Position numbers and translations under genes: made by a program. A DNA stretch of 64,000 bases from Membranipora membranacea. Taxonomy: Eukaryota; Bryozoa; Gymnolaemata; Cheilostomatida; Membraniporidae. The number at the start of each line of letters is the position of its first letter. The stretch's first letter is position 1. The notes under the pieces are model-generated. The model ran no database searches. It was not told the DNA's origin and saw only the letters and a program-made list of their open reading frames with translations. Shown in pieces: positions 43,247-55,600 of this stretch. The DNA lies in contig OU612068.1 in assembly GCA_914767715.1 (NCBI GenBank), positions 7,440,001 to 7,504,000 of the forward strand, read 5' to 3'.

Positions 43247-46121
43247 TCATGTTGGTGTACCTTCTTGTAATGAAATATCTAGTTTCTCAAGTGCATTTTC
43301 AAGATGGACTTCATATCTTGCACTCTCATAATCAGACTTAGGTTTCCATCCATTTTTCTTAGCTTTCTTTTTCCTTTGATTTACTTTTGATGCTTCAACC
43401 CTATACCAACAGCCCTCTGTGAAATTAAACTGCCTGTATTGGCCGCCTTTAGAAAATATAATTTGGACACCTCTCCATTTCCTAGGCTGCTCAAATATTG
43501 TGGACAGCGGTTGCGGGTCCGGCATACTAAAATTCTGATTCCTATAGAGCTGTTCTAACGCAGCAGTTAGTACCGGCGAGCTAGGCCCGTCCTTCTCAAA
43601 CGTTGTGTCACAAATAGGAGGAGTTTGGCAGCTCTCTATATCAATGGTAAAAGTGCCATTCAGTGAAATGCTACTCTCCAGTAACATGGCCGTTTCCAAA
43701 TCAGCAGGTGATGATTGGGAATCACATCTGTAGGTTGCGTCTAAATCCTCATTAAATTCTGAAGTATTCTGAGATCGACTATCATCAGTATTAGATATGA
43801 TGGACTCAGTGTAACTAATATCATCATATATTTTTGTATTGTTTGAGTTGGGAACTTGAAGATCTTCGGAGGCATAGCTGGTCCCTGAGACGTGACTGAT
43901 TTCAGATATAATACTGATACTACTTCCATCTAAGTCTATATCTGTAGATGTGGGCGTGGCTGTCCTCAGCTGCTCTAAGTCTGACTCTTTCCTAGTCTGA
44001 CCCGCCTCACCATGTCTCTGTACATCTGCAATGGTCAGTACATGAAAGTTAGTATTTGGAAAAGGAATTTATTTATCTCCAAGTAGGTTGTGTGTTACAT
44101 TTGCAATCTTGATTATTTGATAATTGAATTGTAAATCGATGAACAAACCTTTTCTAAACTGGGTCAAAAATTGAAATGAGTCAATACTTTTTTGCCTATT
44201 AGGATAAGGAAGTCATCCTTATTGTCTCATCCTTATGCCACAGCTGCATTTATGCTAGCATTGTCACCCGGCTACTTTTTTGGTTTGGGGAAAAGTAGGC
44301 GCGTGACAAGGCTATATTTATGCCACATCAAAATATACCCAATGACTAGTATTTAGTACATTTTATATACCAAACGTAACATCACAGTGACAATCTCTTT
44401 GAAATGACATGACAGACAAACATGGGTTTTGGAGTTGCAAGAAATTTGTGACCTAAACATACAAATATGATTACATCAAGACAAGTAAGTATATAAATAG
44501 ATTGATACCATTATTATCTTCTTTAGATGATGAAGATGCATGACTGATCTGACTAGGTAACGTTCCCTGCTCTCTGTACACAGCCAACGATTTCCTAATT
44601 CTCTTAGATCTGCGCCGGGGATTGATCCTGAGATTAGATGATTTAGGTGAGGCATGCGTAGGGGTGGGAGGAGATACTACGAGGCTAGCAGATTCAACAA
44701 TTTCCCTGTCAGCCGTACGTCGCCTCATACTGTCAGAACATTAAAATTACAGTTAGGTTTCATTATTATTTATCTTGGACTTTTCTTCCACAGATAGTTA
44801 TCTCATCCCGTTCACCGGGTTACTCATTCTTGAAATTAACCTAGATTAATACCAGACTGTTTGCTGTGAAGTACTGACATAAATACTGGAGGTGTAGATG
44901 GGCCCATTGTAATGTACATGAATGATATTATCACAGAGTAAGGAAATAATATCTTTACTCTGTGATATTATATTGATTTACATATGTTTCTCTCACAGTA
45001 ACTCAACATGTCTGGGTTTGTTTGAATTGTTCTGACAGAAATAAGAAGACCTGGTCGACGATGATGTTGATGGTATTATCTGTAATTTAAGCTGACCTAA
45101 ACCATTCCATAAATGTTTGGGTTCTATGAACTAACCTGGAGCGACGACGTTTTTTAACAGCAGGAGGCTCTGACCCCTCATTAGACTGCAGCTGAGAGGG
45201 TTCCTCCCTGGTGAGGTATTGCATCACCAACATCTCCAACATCTTAAAGGAGTTTTCTGCAGGAGAAAAACCTTTTATATGTTCCAGGCCATAGTCATTA
45301 GTATACTTTAAGTATGATTAAGTGTCAAAGGTGTGACCATTGCTCAACATCAACGACGTATATTTCCATCAATGTGCAACAAACATGAGACAGTGATTGT
45401 CTAAGGCCCGCAAGGTACGAAAAACACAACAGGATGTTCTAACGTGAGTAGTATGTCCGTGTCAACAAGTGGACAGCACATTGGGCTAAACGTGCACCGG
45501 GTCTGAACAGTTCTGAATGGAATTAAATGATTGGGCATTAATAAGCTAGAGGATGAAAACATACGGAACCTAGAATCAGTAGCCTGACTCATAATTTTCC
45601 AATTCACGCATTTAGATATTGACACAGCAATGTTACTAAAATATCTCCTCCTACATATTGAGATTATATTATTAAACGCAATATTTTTCTCGAATCTTCC
45701 ATTAGTGAAATGACGAATTCTTTGAGGATTTTATTTCAGTCTTACCTGGATCTGCCTTAGAGAGTACATCATTCCTGACCATCGTCATCATATCTTCACC
45801 AATAACTCCCAGCATATACTCATCAAAGGCCTTGATATTATCTACCTTTGTTTCCACTTGTACCTCTAATAATTGCACGCCCTCAGATTTTGCTGGACAA
45901 ACTTGGTACTGAGAGTTCTTATTGTCACTTATTGTCAAACTACGTTCCGTTTCATCAATTTCTGTGTCACTGACTTTGTTTGATATATTCGGGACATCAG
46001 CTAGTGGTGAGCGTATTATCTCTACTTTAGCTGCATGTTTCGTATTGAAACAACCTGAGTACCTCTTTGACCGTCTTCTGTTAGATTTGGCTAGCACACA
46101 ATTCTCAGCTTCCAACTCCAT
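43247..46121 (-). CDS. Tantalus/PRR14-like domain protein
   Basis: Four coding exons, minus strand: 46121–45746, 45256–45136, 44729–44509 and 44025–43247. Phases close and give 498 residues. The C-terminal block around residues 389–425 contains 'LEQLYRNQNFSMP' and 'PLSTIFEQPRK'. This matches the pattern I know from the Tantalus-like domain of Drosophila Tantalus and vertebrate PRR14/PRR14L ('EEIYTNKNY…LETIFEEP'). The rest looks disordered, with basic 'RRRSKR'-type clusters in several places ('NRRRSKRYSG', 'KKRRRSS', 'INPRRRSKRIRKS') that could serve as nuclear localisation or chromatin-binding sites. PRR14 ties heterochromatin to the nuclear lamina; applying that role here is inference. An acceptor-like CTTTTTCAG lies 7 bases before the start codon, hinting at a 5' UTR intron. 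It shares strand with KIFC1 and is divergent from CCM2. Confidence 0.78.
44929..44967. repeat. CACAGAGTAAGG palindrome family, copy 1
   Basis: TATCACAGAGTAA at 44929–44941 is inverted exactly at 44955–44967 with a 13-base loop. Pairing continues imperfectly outside. It lies in an intron of the Tantalus-like gene. A near-identical hairpin occurs at 60499–60531. Confidence 0.75.
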
Positions 46122-47383
46122 GCTTATTCTGAAAAAGGTAAAATTCAATCCCAGAATTACATTTGACAAACTAGTTTCAACTAGGTAGAAAATTTTGATC
46201 AGCCTGAGACAAAATTCATTGCAGTGCTTGGAACCAACCCCACTGCTTTTGCACTTGATGGATCAGCAAGGTCAGAAGATCTTTTTTATTTGGGTGTGGA
46301 TCGAAATGGTATGTTTCTTTGAGCAAGAACAAGAAGTTTTGGAAAATCACTGCGCTCTCCTGCTGGGTCTTATAGATATCATTGCGGACTAATCCCATTT
46401 GCTTTTCTACTGGGCAACTCAACAAACATTATAAGTATAAAAATGAATAAAATGTCAATGAAAATTGTTAGCTTGTATATAGGGCTTACTGGACTTTTGT
46501 CTGGAAATACGTGTATAATTATATGTTGTTACTTCTGCCCGTATCATAGATATGACACTCACGACCTAATGGCCGATATAATCTTTGAAACCTAGACACA
46601 CACAATCATCCGTAGCCACTGGCAAATATATGAAATTATTTTGCTTCCTGCATTAAGTAGGGAAACTCGCTTCCCCTTTAAATAACCTGCTTTCTACAGA
46701 AATTGATTAGTTTTTATTTATCTTGTTGTAGGTTACAACATTTCATTTAGTTAGGAGGTTACTTTTTTATAGATAAAATGCTCATTCAAACAAAACATTA
46801 ATTTATTCACCACTACCTAAAACTTGCACTGCACACCACAAATGTGGTCTGGTCTGTGGTCAGTTAATGGAAGTTAATGTAGGCCCTTGTTCTTTGAGTT
46901 TTGTGAAATACCTGCTAAGTCATGGACACAGATCTGCAAGCATTCCTCTCTGCAATGAGAGCCATACCTGACAAGTCGCCGTATTTTGTAGGAAGGCTTC
47001 CAGTTTTAAGGGTTTTTCCCAACCCCTCCTTATCTCCCTTTTTTCAGCTCCCCTAACCCTGAATTATTTTTAAGCTTCTTTTTGCAAGGGAAACATATCT
47101 TTGCTTCGCCGCTACTGCTTCTATGCAGTTATTCAATATCTTTACCTGACTTAACACAATTGTTAAAATGTCTCTCCTGGTAGTTCGGATCAAGTATAAC
47201 TATCTAATTTGTAAAATCACGCAATTCATAATATGAACGCTCAAGTTTTAGCTTAGAAATATGACAAACGAGGGCCAAATTGCACCCGTACTGCGGGACG
47301 CAGAATGCTACTCCGGATCAGGAGTTTGTCCGCAGAGACCTCCTGATATCTGGGTCTGCCAAATTGTCATGTTTGATGAGAGT

Positions 47384-47488
47384 TAGCCAATGTGTTGGCT
47401 GTCATTGGTGGAAGTTCCATATGACCTGGCATTGGCTCTTCTTCTCCCAACCCACCAATCAGACTGGAGCCAACACATTGGCTGGCTA
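47384..47488. mobile_element. 105-bp element flanked by 9-bp direct repeats
   Basis: AGCCAATGTGTTGGCT at 47385–47400 is inverted at 47468–47483, and the outer ends read TAGCC and GGCTA. The flanks carry the identical 9-mer GATGAGAGT at 47375–47383 and 47489–47497. An 8–9 bp duplication fits a small hAT-type or other cut-and-paste non-autonomous element. Confidence 0.75.
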
Positions 47489-48333
47489 GATGAGAGTATG
47501 AGTAGCTCAAAAATAGTAGTAGATCCAATTCCTTATTTAATTTTATATCTAATTTATGTTAGGAGTAAAATGAGTAAAAATCATAGACTAGTCAGTAGTA
47601 GCAAGGAGGAGAGGAGTCTTTGGTAGTACAGTAGTAGGTAGTGTTAGACAAGTCAAGAACTTCTAACTATACTTACTAAGAGTAAGACTAAGAATAGTAA
47701 TATTAGTAGTAATACATAATTAATTAATAGATAGTTAATTTAATCATAATCATAAACCTGACTTCTCATATTTTTAGCTTATATGAGTAAGTTAGACATG
47801 TGAGTGAGATCTTCCAATAGTTACCTTTTAATGAGTATGTCTTTCTTTATCTCTCATGAAGAGGTGCTATTTGTTTTGGCTACTATTGGTTAAAAAAATA
47901 AGGAAAGTAGCTGTTGGCTAGTAGATTCTAAAAATAGGCGCTGGTGACTGTGCCACAGCAACTGTAATCTTACCATTCAATGTGGTGGGTAAACACCAAT
48001 GCTATGTCCTAATTATTTTTTTCATTGGCCAGTGTCTGTTATAGGTCAAAGTTGAAAAAATAAAGGGAACACCACCAAGGATAAACAGGAAAAAATTTCT
48101 TATCCACTACAAGCAGGGTAATAGCTACAAGGTATGTGACAAGGCCAAAAAAGGGGAACAATAGATACTCAGGCTTGTCAAAGATGGTCTGGAATCTGAA
48201 ATATCTGAATGTTGAATGTGATGGGTCAAGTGGTGGGTAGACTAGGGACACTGTTTGCCCTATCACCCCAACCTATCAAACCTGATTAGTCTTATCTTAT
48301 ATTAGTCTTATCTATCTCATCTATAAGCCACTT

Positions 48334-48365
48334 AGCCTGTCTAGACAAGCTTGCCAAGACAGGCT
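48334..48365. repeat. AGCCTGTCT/AGACAGGCT hairpin repeat, copy B
   Basis: Arms at 48334–48342 and 48357–48365 are exact inverse complements around ACAAGCTTGCC-like DNA. This matches the reverse complement of 30019–30054. Confidence 0.6.
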
Positions 48366-48747
48366 AGGAGCCCACTGCACTTGCTCCTAGGCCTGTCCCT
48401 GGTTTGTCATAAAATGGCACACTCCACAGCAAAATAGCATAGATAGAATAGATATTAGCAATAATAATAAATATAATATATGTAATAGTACCAAGGAGTA
48501 AAACTACTCCTTTTTGATAGTACCAAGCATTACCAGCTGGTGGTTGGCCCGTTCCAGTTCCACTCTTATTTTGTAATGTTTGTTGCCGGCCTGGTATAAT
48601 TTACCATTAATATACTCTGACAGCGAAGTTTGTATAGTGTCCATGTGTGACCTTTGACTTTCGTCGATCCACAATTGATGAAGCAAATATTATGGAAGAA
48701 GGGGGTTACAACACATGTTGTGTTTTCTGTTTCAAGGTATAAGAAAT

Positions 48748-51700
48748 ATGGAGCACAAACCAAAGAAAAACAATTCAAGTAAGAAAGAGCTTGATCGTGA
48801 ACAAAAACGAATATCGGAGATGGTTCAAAATAGAAGGCTACTTCATACCATATCGCTGGAAGGACCAGAATACACTATAAGACCGGAGATCCTACTGAAA
48901 GACGGTGGCTATTGCGAAAAGGAAGTTAGGGTAAGTATGATAAAAAAATTTGTTGTATTAGAAAGTTATGAATCTGTAACATGATCACAAATCATTCTTT
49001 AATATGATCAGAATGATTTTTGTCTGAGACTGACAGAACGATCAAAAGGTCAATATTGAAGTCTTTCTGTTAATTTCAACTTGCTGCTGCTGTGAGTGAC
49101 TTCTGAAATAAACTACAAATAAGTGTGTATACAATGTTTGACAAAAACAGTACTTGTTCCGAATTGGCTTCCTAACACCACAACCATAATTTTTGTTAAA
49201 TATTTCTCTAATTCTCTCCAACTCCTTGTTCTTGAAGCGCATAACGATTATAATGTCCTGACAAACATGTCATTGTCAAGGTCCATGCTCAGTGATACTT
49301 GCTTATATAAAGGTGCCCATTGTTTGTTTGTTGGATGAGTTATTACCCTAACCGATCAGAGCCACCTCATGGCTCAGAGCCACCACATTCTTCAAATTGT
49401 TATCAATATCGAAACATTATTACGTTCACCGAACAAAATTGTCTTTGTAGTATGCGGGTATAATCAGAAAAGTCTCATTTGTACTGGACTCTACAAATCG
49501 TACAGAGGTGCTCAGAATCATTGACAGAGGGATGGTGAGTGTTTTACAAAATAAGTCAGCACGACCCTCTACTAATAAGTATCACCACGTCATCATTCCT
49601 ATTGCATTATTAAAAACTACCCCAAGACCAACGTATGTTATAGTCAGGCAGTTACTTATGATAATGTTATGGGAGCTACCTTCTCTTATGGGAGGCACTC
49701 TTTCCACCATCAAAAATTCATGCCAAGTAGAAAACAGCTTTATCATGAGTAACTGCCTGACTATAACATGCATCGGTCTATGGGTAGTCCTTAAGTAGTT
49801 AACGTCATGTTGTATTGAGTATATTTTTCAATTTATCGGAAAAGCTGTTTTGGTTGGGTAACATTCATATTTGATCAGTTGAACGCATTTGTATAATTTT
49901 GTAAAAATATGTGTGCTTTTTAGAGAGATGGGGACATTCCATACAACACATCAATAGACCATGATGCTATCTTCAGTCTCAACGTAAACAATATCAAAAT
50001 ATCCCGTCGTGATGGAAATGAGGTGAGTAAGTGTGGGACCAAACCATAGAGTTATCATATACCATATGGACCAAACCATGAATAAAAGCTGTGTTCACCT
50101 CGACATTAAATACTTACAATAGTCAGCAGTATATTTGAGATTTGATTTAATTATCCCAAAAACCAACAATAGCAATCTTTCTTCAGTAGGGATACTGACC
50201 AATGGTGTGATATCTTATTGCTCAATATGATTGTCAATTCAAGTTTTATGTAATGTCTAATTTTGGTTCGTCTGTTTGATATCTTGCCATTTGATCCAAA
50301 ATCATTTTCTTCATGATACAGTTGATTATTTCAGGAAACACTATTAAGGATACCAATAGCAGAGGTAGCTAATATTTGCTATATTCAAGATGATTCTCAA
50401 TCAATGCTAGCACTCAAGTATGGTAATCCGGCTGAAGATAGAGAGATATGTAAACTGGCTGTCATGTATACGGATAAACCGGTATGTCAACAGAGTCACT
50501 TATTATTATTCATCTGAAAAATACTAGGAGCTATTGGAGTAATTGATGGATAGATTAGATAGATTTACTTGATTCTATCAATGACATCCAAGAATAAAAA
50601 ATCGTGTGGTAGTTTGACAAACCAGTATGATTTATTCGGAGAGAAAGCTCCCTAGTGTTTATATTTTGTAGTTGTCCCCTTTTTTCCACTCACTTCAAGG
50701 AGAAAACAACTTTTCTTTAATATCCAAATTTCACCTTTTTCAGGAGACAGCTCATGAGATATGCTCTCTAGTTGGGCAATGCTTTCAGATAGTTTATACT
50801 GAAGCCACTATGCAAGCATTTGATAAGAATTTAGAACATAATGGCACTTACTCTAGTCATCCAGGTTCCACAGGCACCAGTACATTTACAGGGAATGGTC
50901 CACTACAACTGCATGAGATAGTTAAACTACCACTCATGCCTCAATTGTAAGTTCTTCTTTGTTTATCATTCAATGGCTTCATTAGCAAATCCATTTTAAA
51001 TCGAGCTCATGCAAATTACTTACTGCTCTGGGTTTCACTAGCTTGTTTGGCCTTACTATCTATCATCAGCTCGAAAAAAGTATGTGTAATTTAGGTGAGG
51101 GCTTGCAAAATCAAGCATTATTTTTGTTGATGTATATTAGTTATACAACTCAATGATCATAAGATTATGTGCATTTTTTTAAAAACGGTCTAATATTTCC
51201 TGGTGGTTTGTGGACATACTGTATTCATCAATGTTTAAATTTGCCTGAAAAACTCTTATCGCCTTCTGCATGTTTTTTTTAACCCGAGCTCTTATTTATT
51301 ATTCTTTGACAGCATGACAAGTTCCAACGCTGACAGGTCCATATCATCACAACACTCTACAGTATCACGCACATCTACTAATCACAGGCGCCGAGCCAGC
51401 GAATCAGAGAGTGATATACAAGACGCTGTCAGTACAACTACTGATGGTATCCTCAGAGACTACATGGATAAGGTTTGTCAGAACCAAGGGTTCGATAGAG
51501 CTCTTTGCTACTCTATATGTTCCAAATTCAGTTGGCCAACAGACTGTTATAAAAACTTGAGTACCTTATTGAGGAAGGGAAAATTAATGCTGACGTGTAA
51601 CAAGTTATAAGACATCTTCAGGAATTTTAATGGAAACTGTTTAAATGATTCTCATCAAGGAGTTGGAAAAGTGGTAATATGGCATTTGATGTACATTAGC

Positions 51701-52637
51701 CATCAGGAATTCTGCCAAATCCGTATGTAGGTAATTGCCAATTAAGAATGCGTTTCTCACTAAGCTGACAAGTATTTTTTCTGCCAGGAATCACAAATTA
51801 AATCTAATTTCTTGAAAATGATATGGGTACTTTCTCACTTTCCACTTAGTCATGTACCCAAATGAATGAAACACTCAAAATATCATTTCCTTTAGCCAAG
51901 TTTACTGGTAGGGCTTGCCATCGTCCTAATCATTGTTGTTAGAAAGGCAGTATGATTTGCTTGACTGTGCTATTTGTTATTACAATGATGTGTTCAAATG
52001 GACCTCTCTTCATTTTTAGTTACCCAAGAAATTAAATCCTGAAGAATTGAAGCAATTTGCAACCTTACTCAACCAATGGCTAACTATGGGCTTACCGTTC
52101 GAGGATTTCTGCAACAAAGTGGTTATGCTATACGGACCACATCGGAAGAACCTGTTATATGGTTAGTGGCACTCAATGTATCTTTAGAGAAGCAAGCGCT
52201 TGTTAGATGAGTAGTTTTACTGCTTTTTCAGCGTTATAATGCCATAATGTGGAATTTAATTTTTCACAGTCACATTCAATAGCTTTCACTCAAGTACCTA
52301 CCTTGTGTAAATTTAGAATGCTTAGCATGAAAAATCATCTATTATTGGCAGTCTTGGGTAGTTAGTGTTTAAAAGCTAGCTGGCGCTATGCAATAAAATA
52401 TAGTTCTGCATTTACTAGCCCCAGAGGAGCACAGCTCCGAAATCCAGATAAGTGTCTTCGCAAATACCACCATGCATCCTTAGTCTCTTCTGATTGACAA
52501 ATCTCATACGCTGTTTACTCTGTTTAGGTATGAGATATTTCATTCCTGAGAAGGATGCTGCATTTTTTGAGAGTATACTTGAGAGGGAAGGTGTTAGTTC
52601 AGATTCCGAAGCTGCTGCTACGCTCAAACGATCGTGA
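48748..52637 (+). CDS. CCM2: CCM2 / malcavernin homolog
   Basis: Adaptor that links KRIT1 and MEKK3 in the cerebral cavernous malformation complex of vertebrates. Eight exons: 48748–48930, 49451–49534, 49924–50022, 50335–50481, 50744–50946, 51313–51472, 52020–52161 and 52528–52637. Phases close and give 375 residues (human 444). A Lys/Glu-rich N-terminus leads to a PTB domain at about 50–230: 'EVRYAGIIRKVSF' (human 'EIKYLGQLTSIPG'), 'NRTEVLRIIDRG', 'DHDAIFSLNVNNIKISRRDG', 'TLLRIPIAEVANICYIQDD' and 'CSLVGQCFQIVYTEATM'. A Ser/Thr-rich linker follows. Then the C-terminal helical (harmonin-homology) domain at about 285–365: 'LNPEELKQFATLLNQW', 'FCNKVVMLYGPHRKNLLYG' and 'MRYFIPEKD'. The human tail after this domain is absent. 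The start at 48748 is the first ATG after an acceptor-like TTTCAAG. Intron 2 holds a MITE. Confidence 0.93.
49610..49794. mobile_element. MITE with long inverted ends and TTAA flanks
   Basis: The left end from about 49614 (ACTACCCCAAGACCAACG…) is inverted at the right end with a few mismatches. The inner part TGTTATAGTCAGGCAGTTAC is perfect on both sides, so the arms reach about 50 bases. TTAA occurs at 49610–49613 and 49791–49794, as expected for a TTAA-targeting (piggyBac-like) element. It lies in CCM2 intron 2. Reading frames on both strands show near-identical peptides because of the inversion. Confidence 0.85.
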
Positions 52638-55600
52638 TATCTGCTCCCAATTCTGCAGGTATGTCAAATATTTATATATATATTATAAGGATGGCCGAGG
52701 GTGTAGACTGTTATGGGTGTAATGTTGTCCTATCAAACCAAATCACCACTGCAAGAACCCCAAAAGGCAATTTTACAAAGTGTTTAAGAGGAAATGAAAT
52801 ATTCATAGAGCACAAAACTCACAAAGATAACATTATACAGTGTGGTGATAGATGTCACTTGATGATAGAGTTTTTTGTTGTGATTACATAACCATTGGGG
52901 TTTTTCCCTCTGAATACATGACATGAATTCCTACATTCCTCACATGCTGGCAATTAACTCACACCCATTTATGTTTCTTTTGGGTTGAGGAACTTAGACA
53001 GTTTGGTGGAATAAATAATCATTTGATTAGTCGCAGGAATGAAATGCTTTAAGTCCCAAATATTACAATGGTGTTCCACAGGAAAATGTACTTTCAGAAA
53101 ACCTATGACTCAAACTGTTCTGTACTCAAATTAAAAGCAGGAACTGATATTTCAATGTTAAGAATCTTCCATGCATCACATTCTTTCACTGTGAAGCAAC
53201 AATGTTTAACCGGTGGATTAAAAAATGTCCTCAAATCACCTTAAATGGCTGCTGGCTGAATGAGCCGATGAATGAAAAGCTAAATGCTGCCGCTCCTCAA
53301 ATACCACAGACATATTTACATTTTTAATCTCAAACAGTGCAGCAGTAGAGAAGATGTTAGCACCTCATTTTTCTGGTAATAAGCAATCGGTTGTTGATGC
53401 AAACAGACCTGAGACTGGAGAATGAGTTTATATTGATAATTCACTTATAGTTAGTTATTATTAACACTGGCGCGGGCTTTGGCAGCGGATGCATTAACCG
53501 TGTTATGAAGATCATAGCGTCCCGACCCACTTATTACATTACATTATATCTTAAGTATATTTATGTAATTGAATGACGAAGTTTAAGTAATCTGACTCGT
53601 GCCTCTACACAGCCGATTTGCGTTTCACATTTTTTTCAATGCCCAGACATTTCTGGTGTCATGTTCTGCCAATAGATAGCATTTGCGTAATGCAACGAAC
53701 TGTTTGGTTTGATGCGATATCGGTATGAAAATTTGTGTCATGGTCAAACATGAACGTACTCAAACGTAATCAATGCTCATCCCCTGATCATATTATTTAA
53801 CCTGCCATAAACGGCTTCAATGTTACACTTTCATTCACATTGTGTAGATTTATTCCAACATAACTTGAGTCAGCCGAGTTAGCGAAGACTTATCTGATAT
53901 GATTTGGGTTGAGTGCATTATGAGCAAGTGCTTGTTTATTATTGCAGTAAGTGTCAACGATTGTGCAGAGAAAGCACCTTGCCTGCATGCCACTTTGTCA
54001 CACCAACTTGATGCATACCAAGACTCTAATCTATGTGTAATTGTAATAACATTCTTTTCATCAGTATTCATAAATCAGATGATCCTCGTGCCATGTTTGG
54101 GCGATTTATTGTCCAGATACAGACAAACTCGCACCCTAGACTCTTTGTTACCATGCCTGGTATCAAAACCTGCCCGTAGGCTTTCGGGTATCAACTAGTG
54201 AACCTTTTTATAAGTGACACGATTTGTGTTCACAACAAGTTTATTATTTATTGTTGAAACCTGATAAAATTATGCATTTTGTCAAAACTGGTTCAGTTCA
54301 GAAACTTGGTCCATTGTCAGCGATTGGTATCAATAAAGCGGTTATGGTACTTGAGTCGCAACCAAATCACATTTTGAAGGGATGATGTGTGTGTAGGCAG
54401 CCAAGGTACTTCACAAGTAATTGCTAACTCCTGATGGAATTTTTGGCATTCTGAAAGGGGCTGCAAAATGAAATGCAGAAACGCGATCAGTTGCAATGTT
54501 GATGCCATACCGCACTTTCTAGGCTCCATGTAATGAGATTATTTTTGCTAACAGATAATATCGTTATACTACCATGTTAAACGTACATGCAAGGAGTAAC
54601 AGCGTACATGAACCCTTCCTAATCTTTAAGATTTTGATCCCATTGCTAAGTATGTCACAGCAATTCAGGGTTCTCTTTCCAATGCCGGACACATAATCCC
54701 CGCCTTTGTAATTGGAGTAGCACCCATAAATACATTTTATGATGCTTTGAGAATGCACTTTAGAATCGCTGGCATAGAATGGGATGATATTACATCTGGC
54801 TTCCTCTAAACTTGGCTATGCATTGCAAAAACCAGACTTATACGCAAATTAGTATTGTAAATATCACCAGGCCGCCTCTATAACATGAACACCTCCGCCT
54901 GTTGAGAGGGTGGTTTATAATAACCAAATACCAGAATTCTATCATGTCTGTTGCCACAGCATTTAATGCAAAGGCTAACCTACTGTAAACAAGATTTGAT
55001 ACTGGCCATTAACACTAGCTGAACGTGTTAGAATGAGAAATTCATGAGAGCATAACCCTACAAATTTAATGCAGAACTCTAATTAAACTAAACCTCTCAA
55101 CTCTCCGCTCTTATATATGGCTCCTGTCTATACTTTACAGTATCATGTGGGTGGCCTGGGAGAAGGCATTCTCAACTCAAAAACGAAGTTGTTAAGTTTT
55201 CCATAATGTTTTATAATAATATATGCATTTTGAAATAAATGTCCTCGTATGAATTCTGTATCTGTTTTACCAGACGATTTCTTATTCAACAGTGTTCATG
55301 GTCGATCACATTATAATAACATGGTCATCAGTTCTCGTCTAACAGGTGACCGATATATGTCTTGTTTTAGATGATGACACGTCTAAGTTTCTGGCCGGCC
55401 TGCCTGCGGCGAACCAGTACTGATTTTTTTTCAATGGCGCTATGATATACTCTACTATCGCAAAACAATTACCTAATCAATCCACACAAACAATTCTTCA
55501 ATTGAATCACTATTATAATTTCAATGTTTGCGGGTAAAATTGAGGTTCTCATAGCATGAACCAGACGTTGCTGCCGAGATGTTGAATAATTGGTGTCAGT

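Larger units (their letters stand above)
46122..48747. other. Divergent Tantalus-like/CCM2 intergenic region
   Basis: 2.6 kb that should hold both promoters. It carries a candidate short element with a 9-bp target duplication (47375–47497) and the second copy of the AGCCTGTCT hairpin (48334–48365). A 75-codon minus-strand frame at 48039–48266 is hydrophobic and Trp/Phe/Pro-rich but is unassigned. Confidence 0.55.

Noticed and set aside
48039..48266. 75-codon hydrophobic minus-strand frame
   Set aside because: No continuing exon, no splice pattern and no recognisable membrane family; kept only as a note in the spacer entry.
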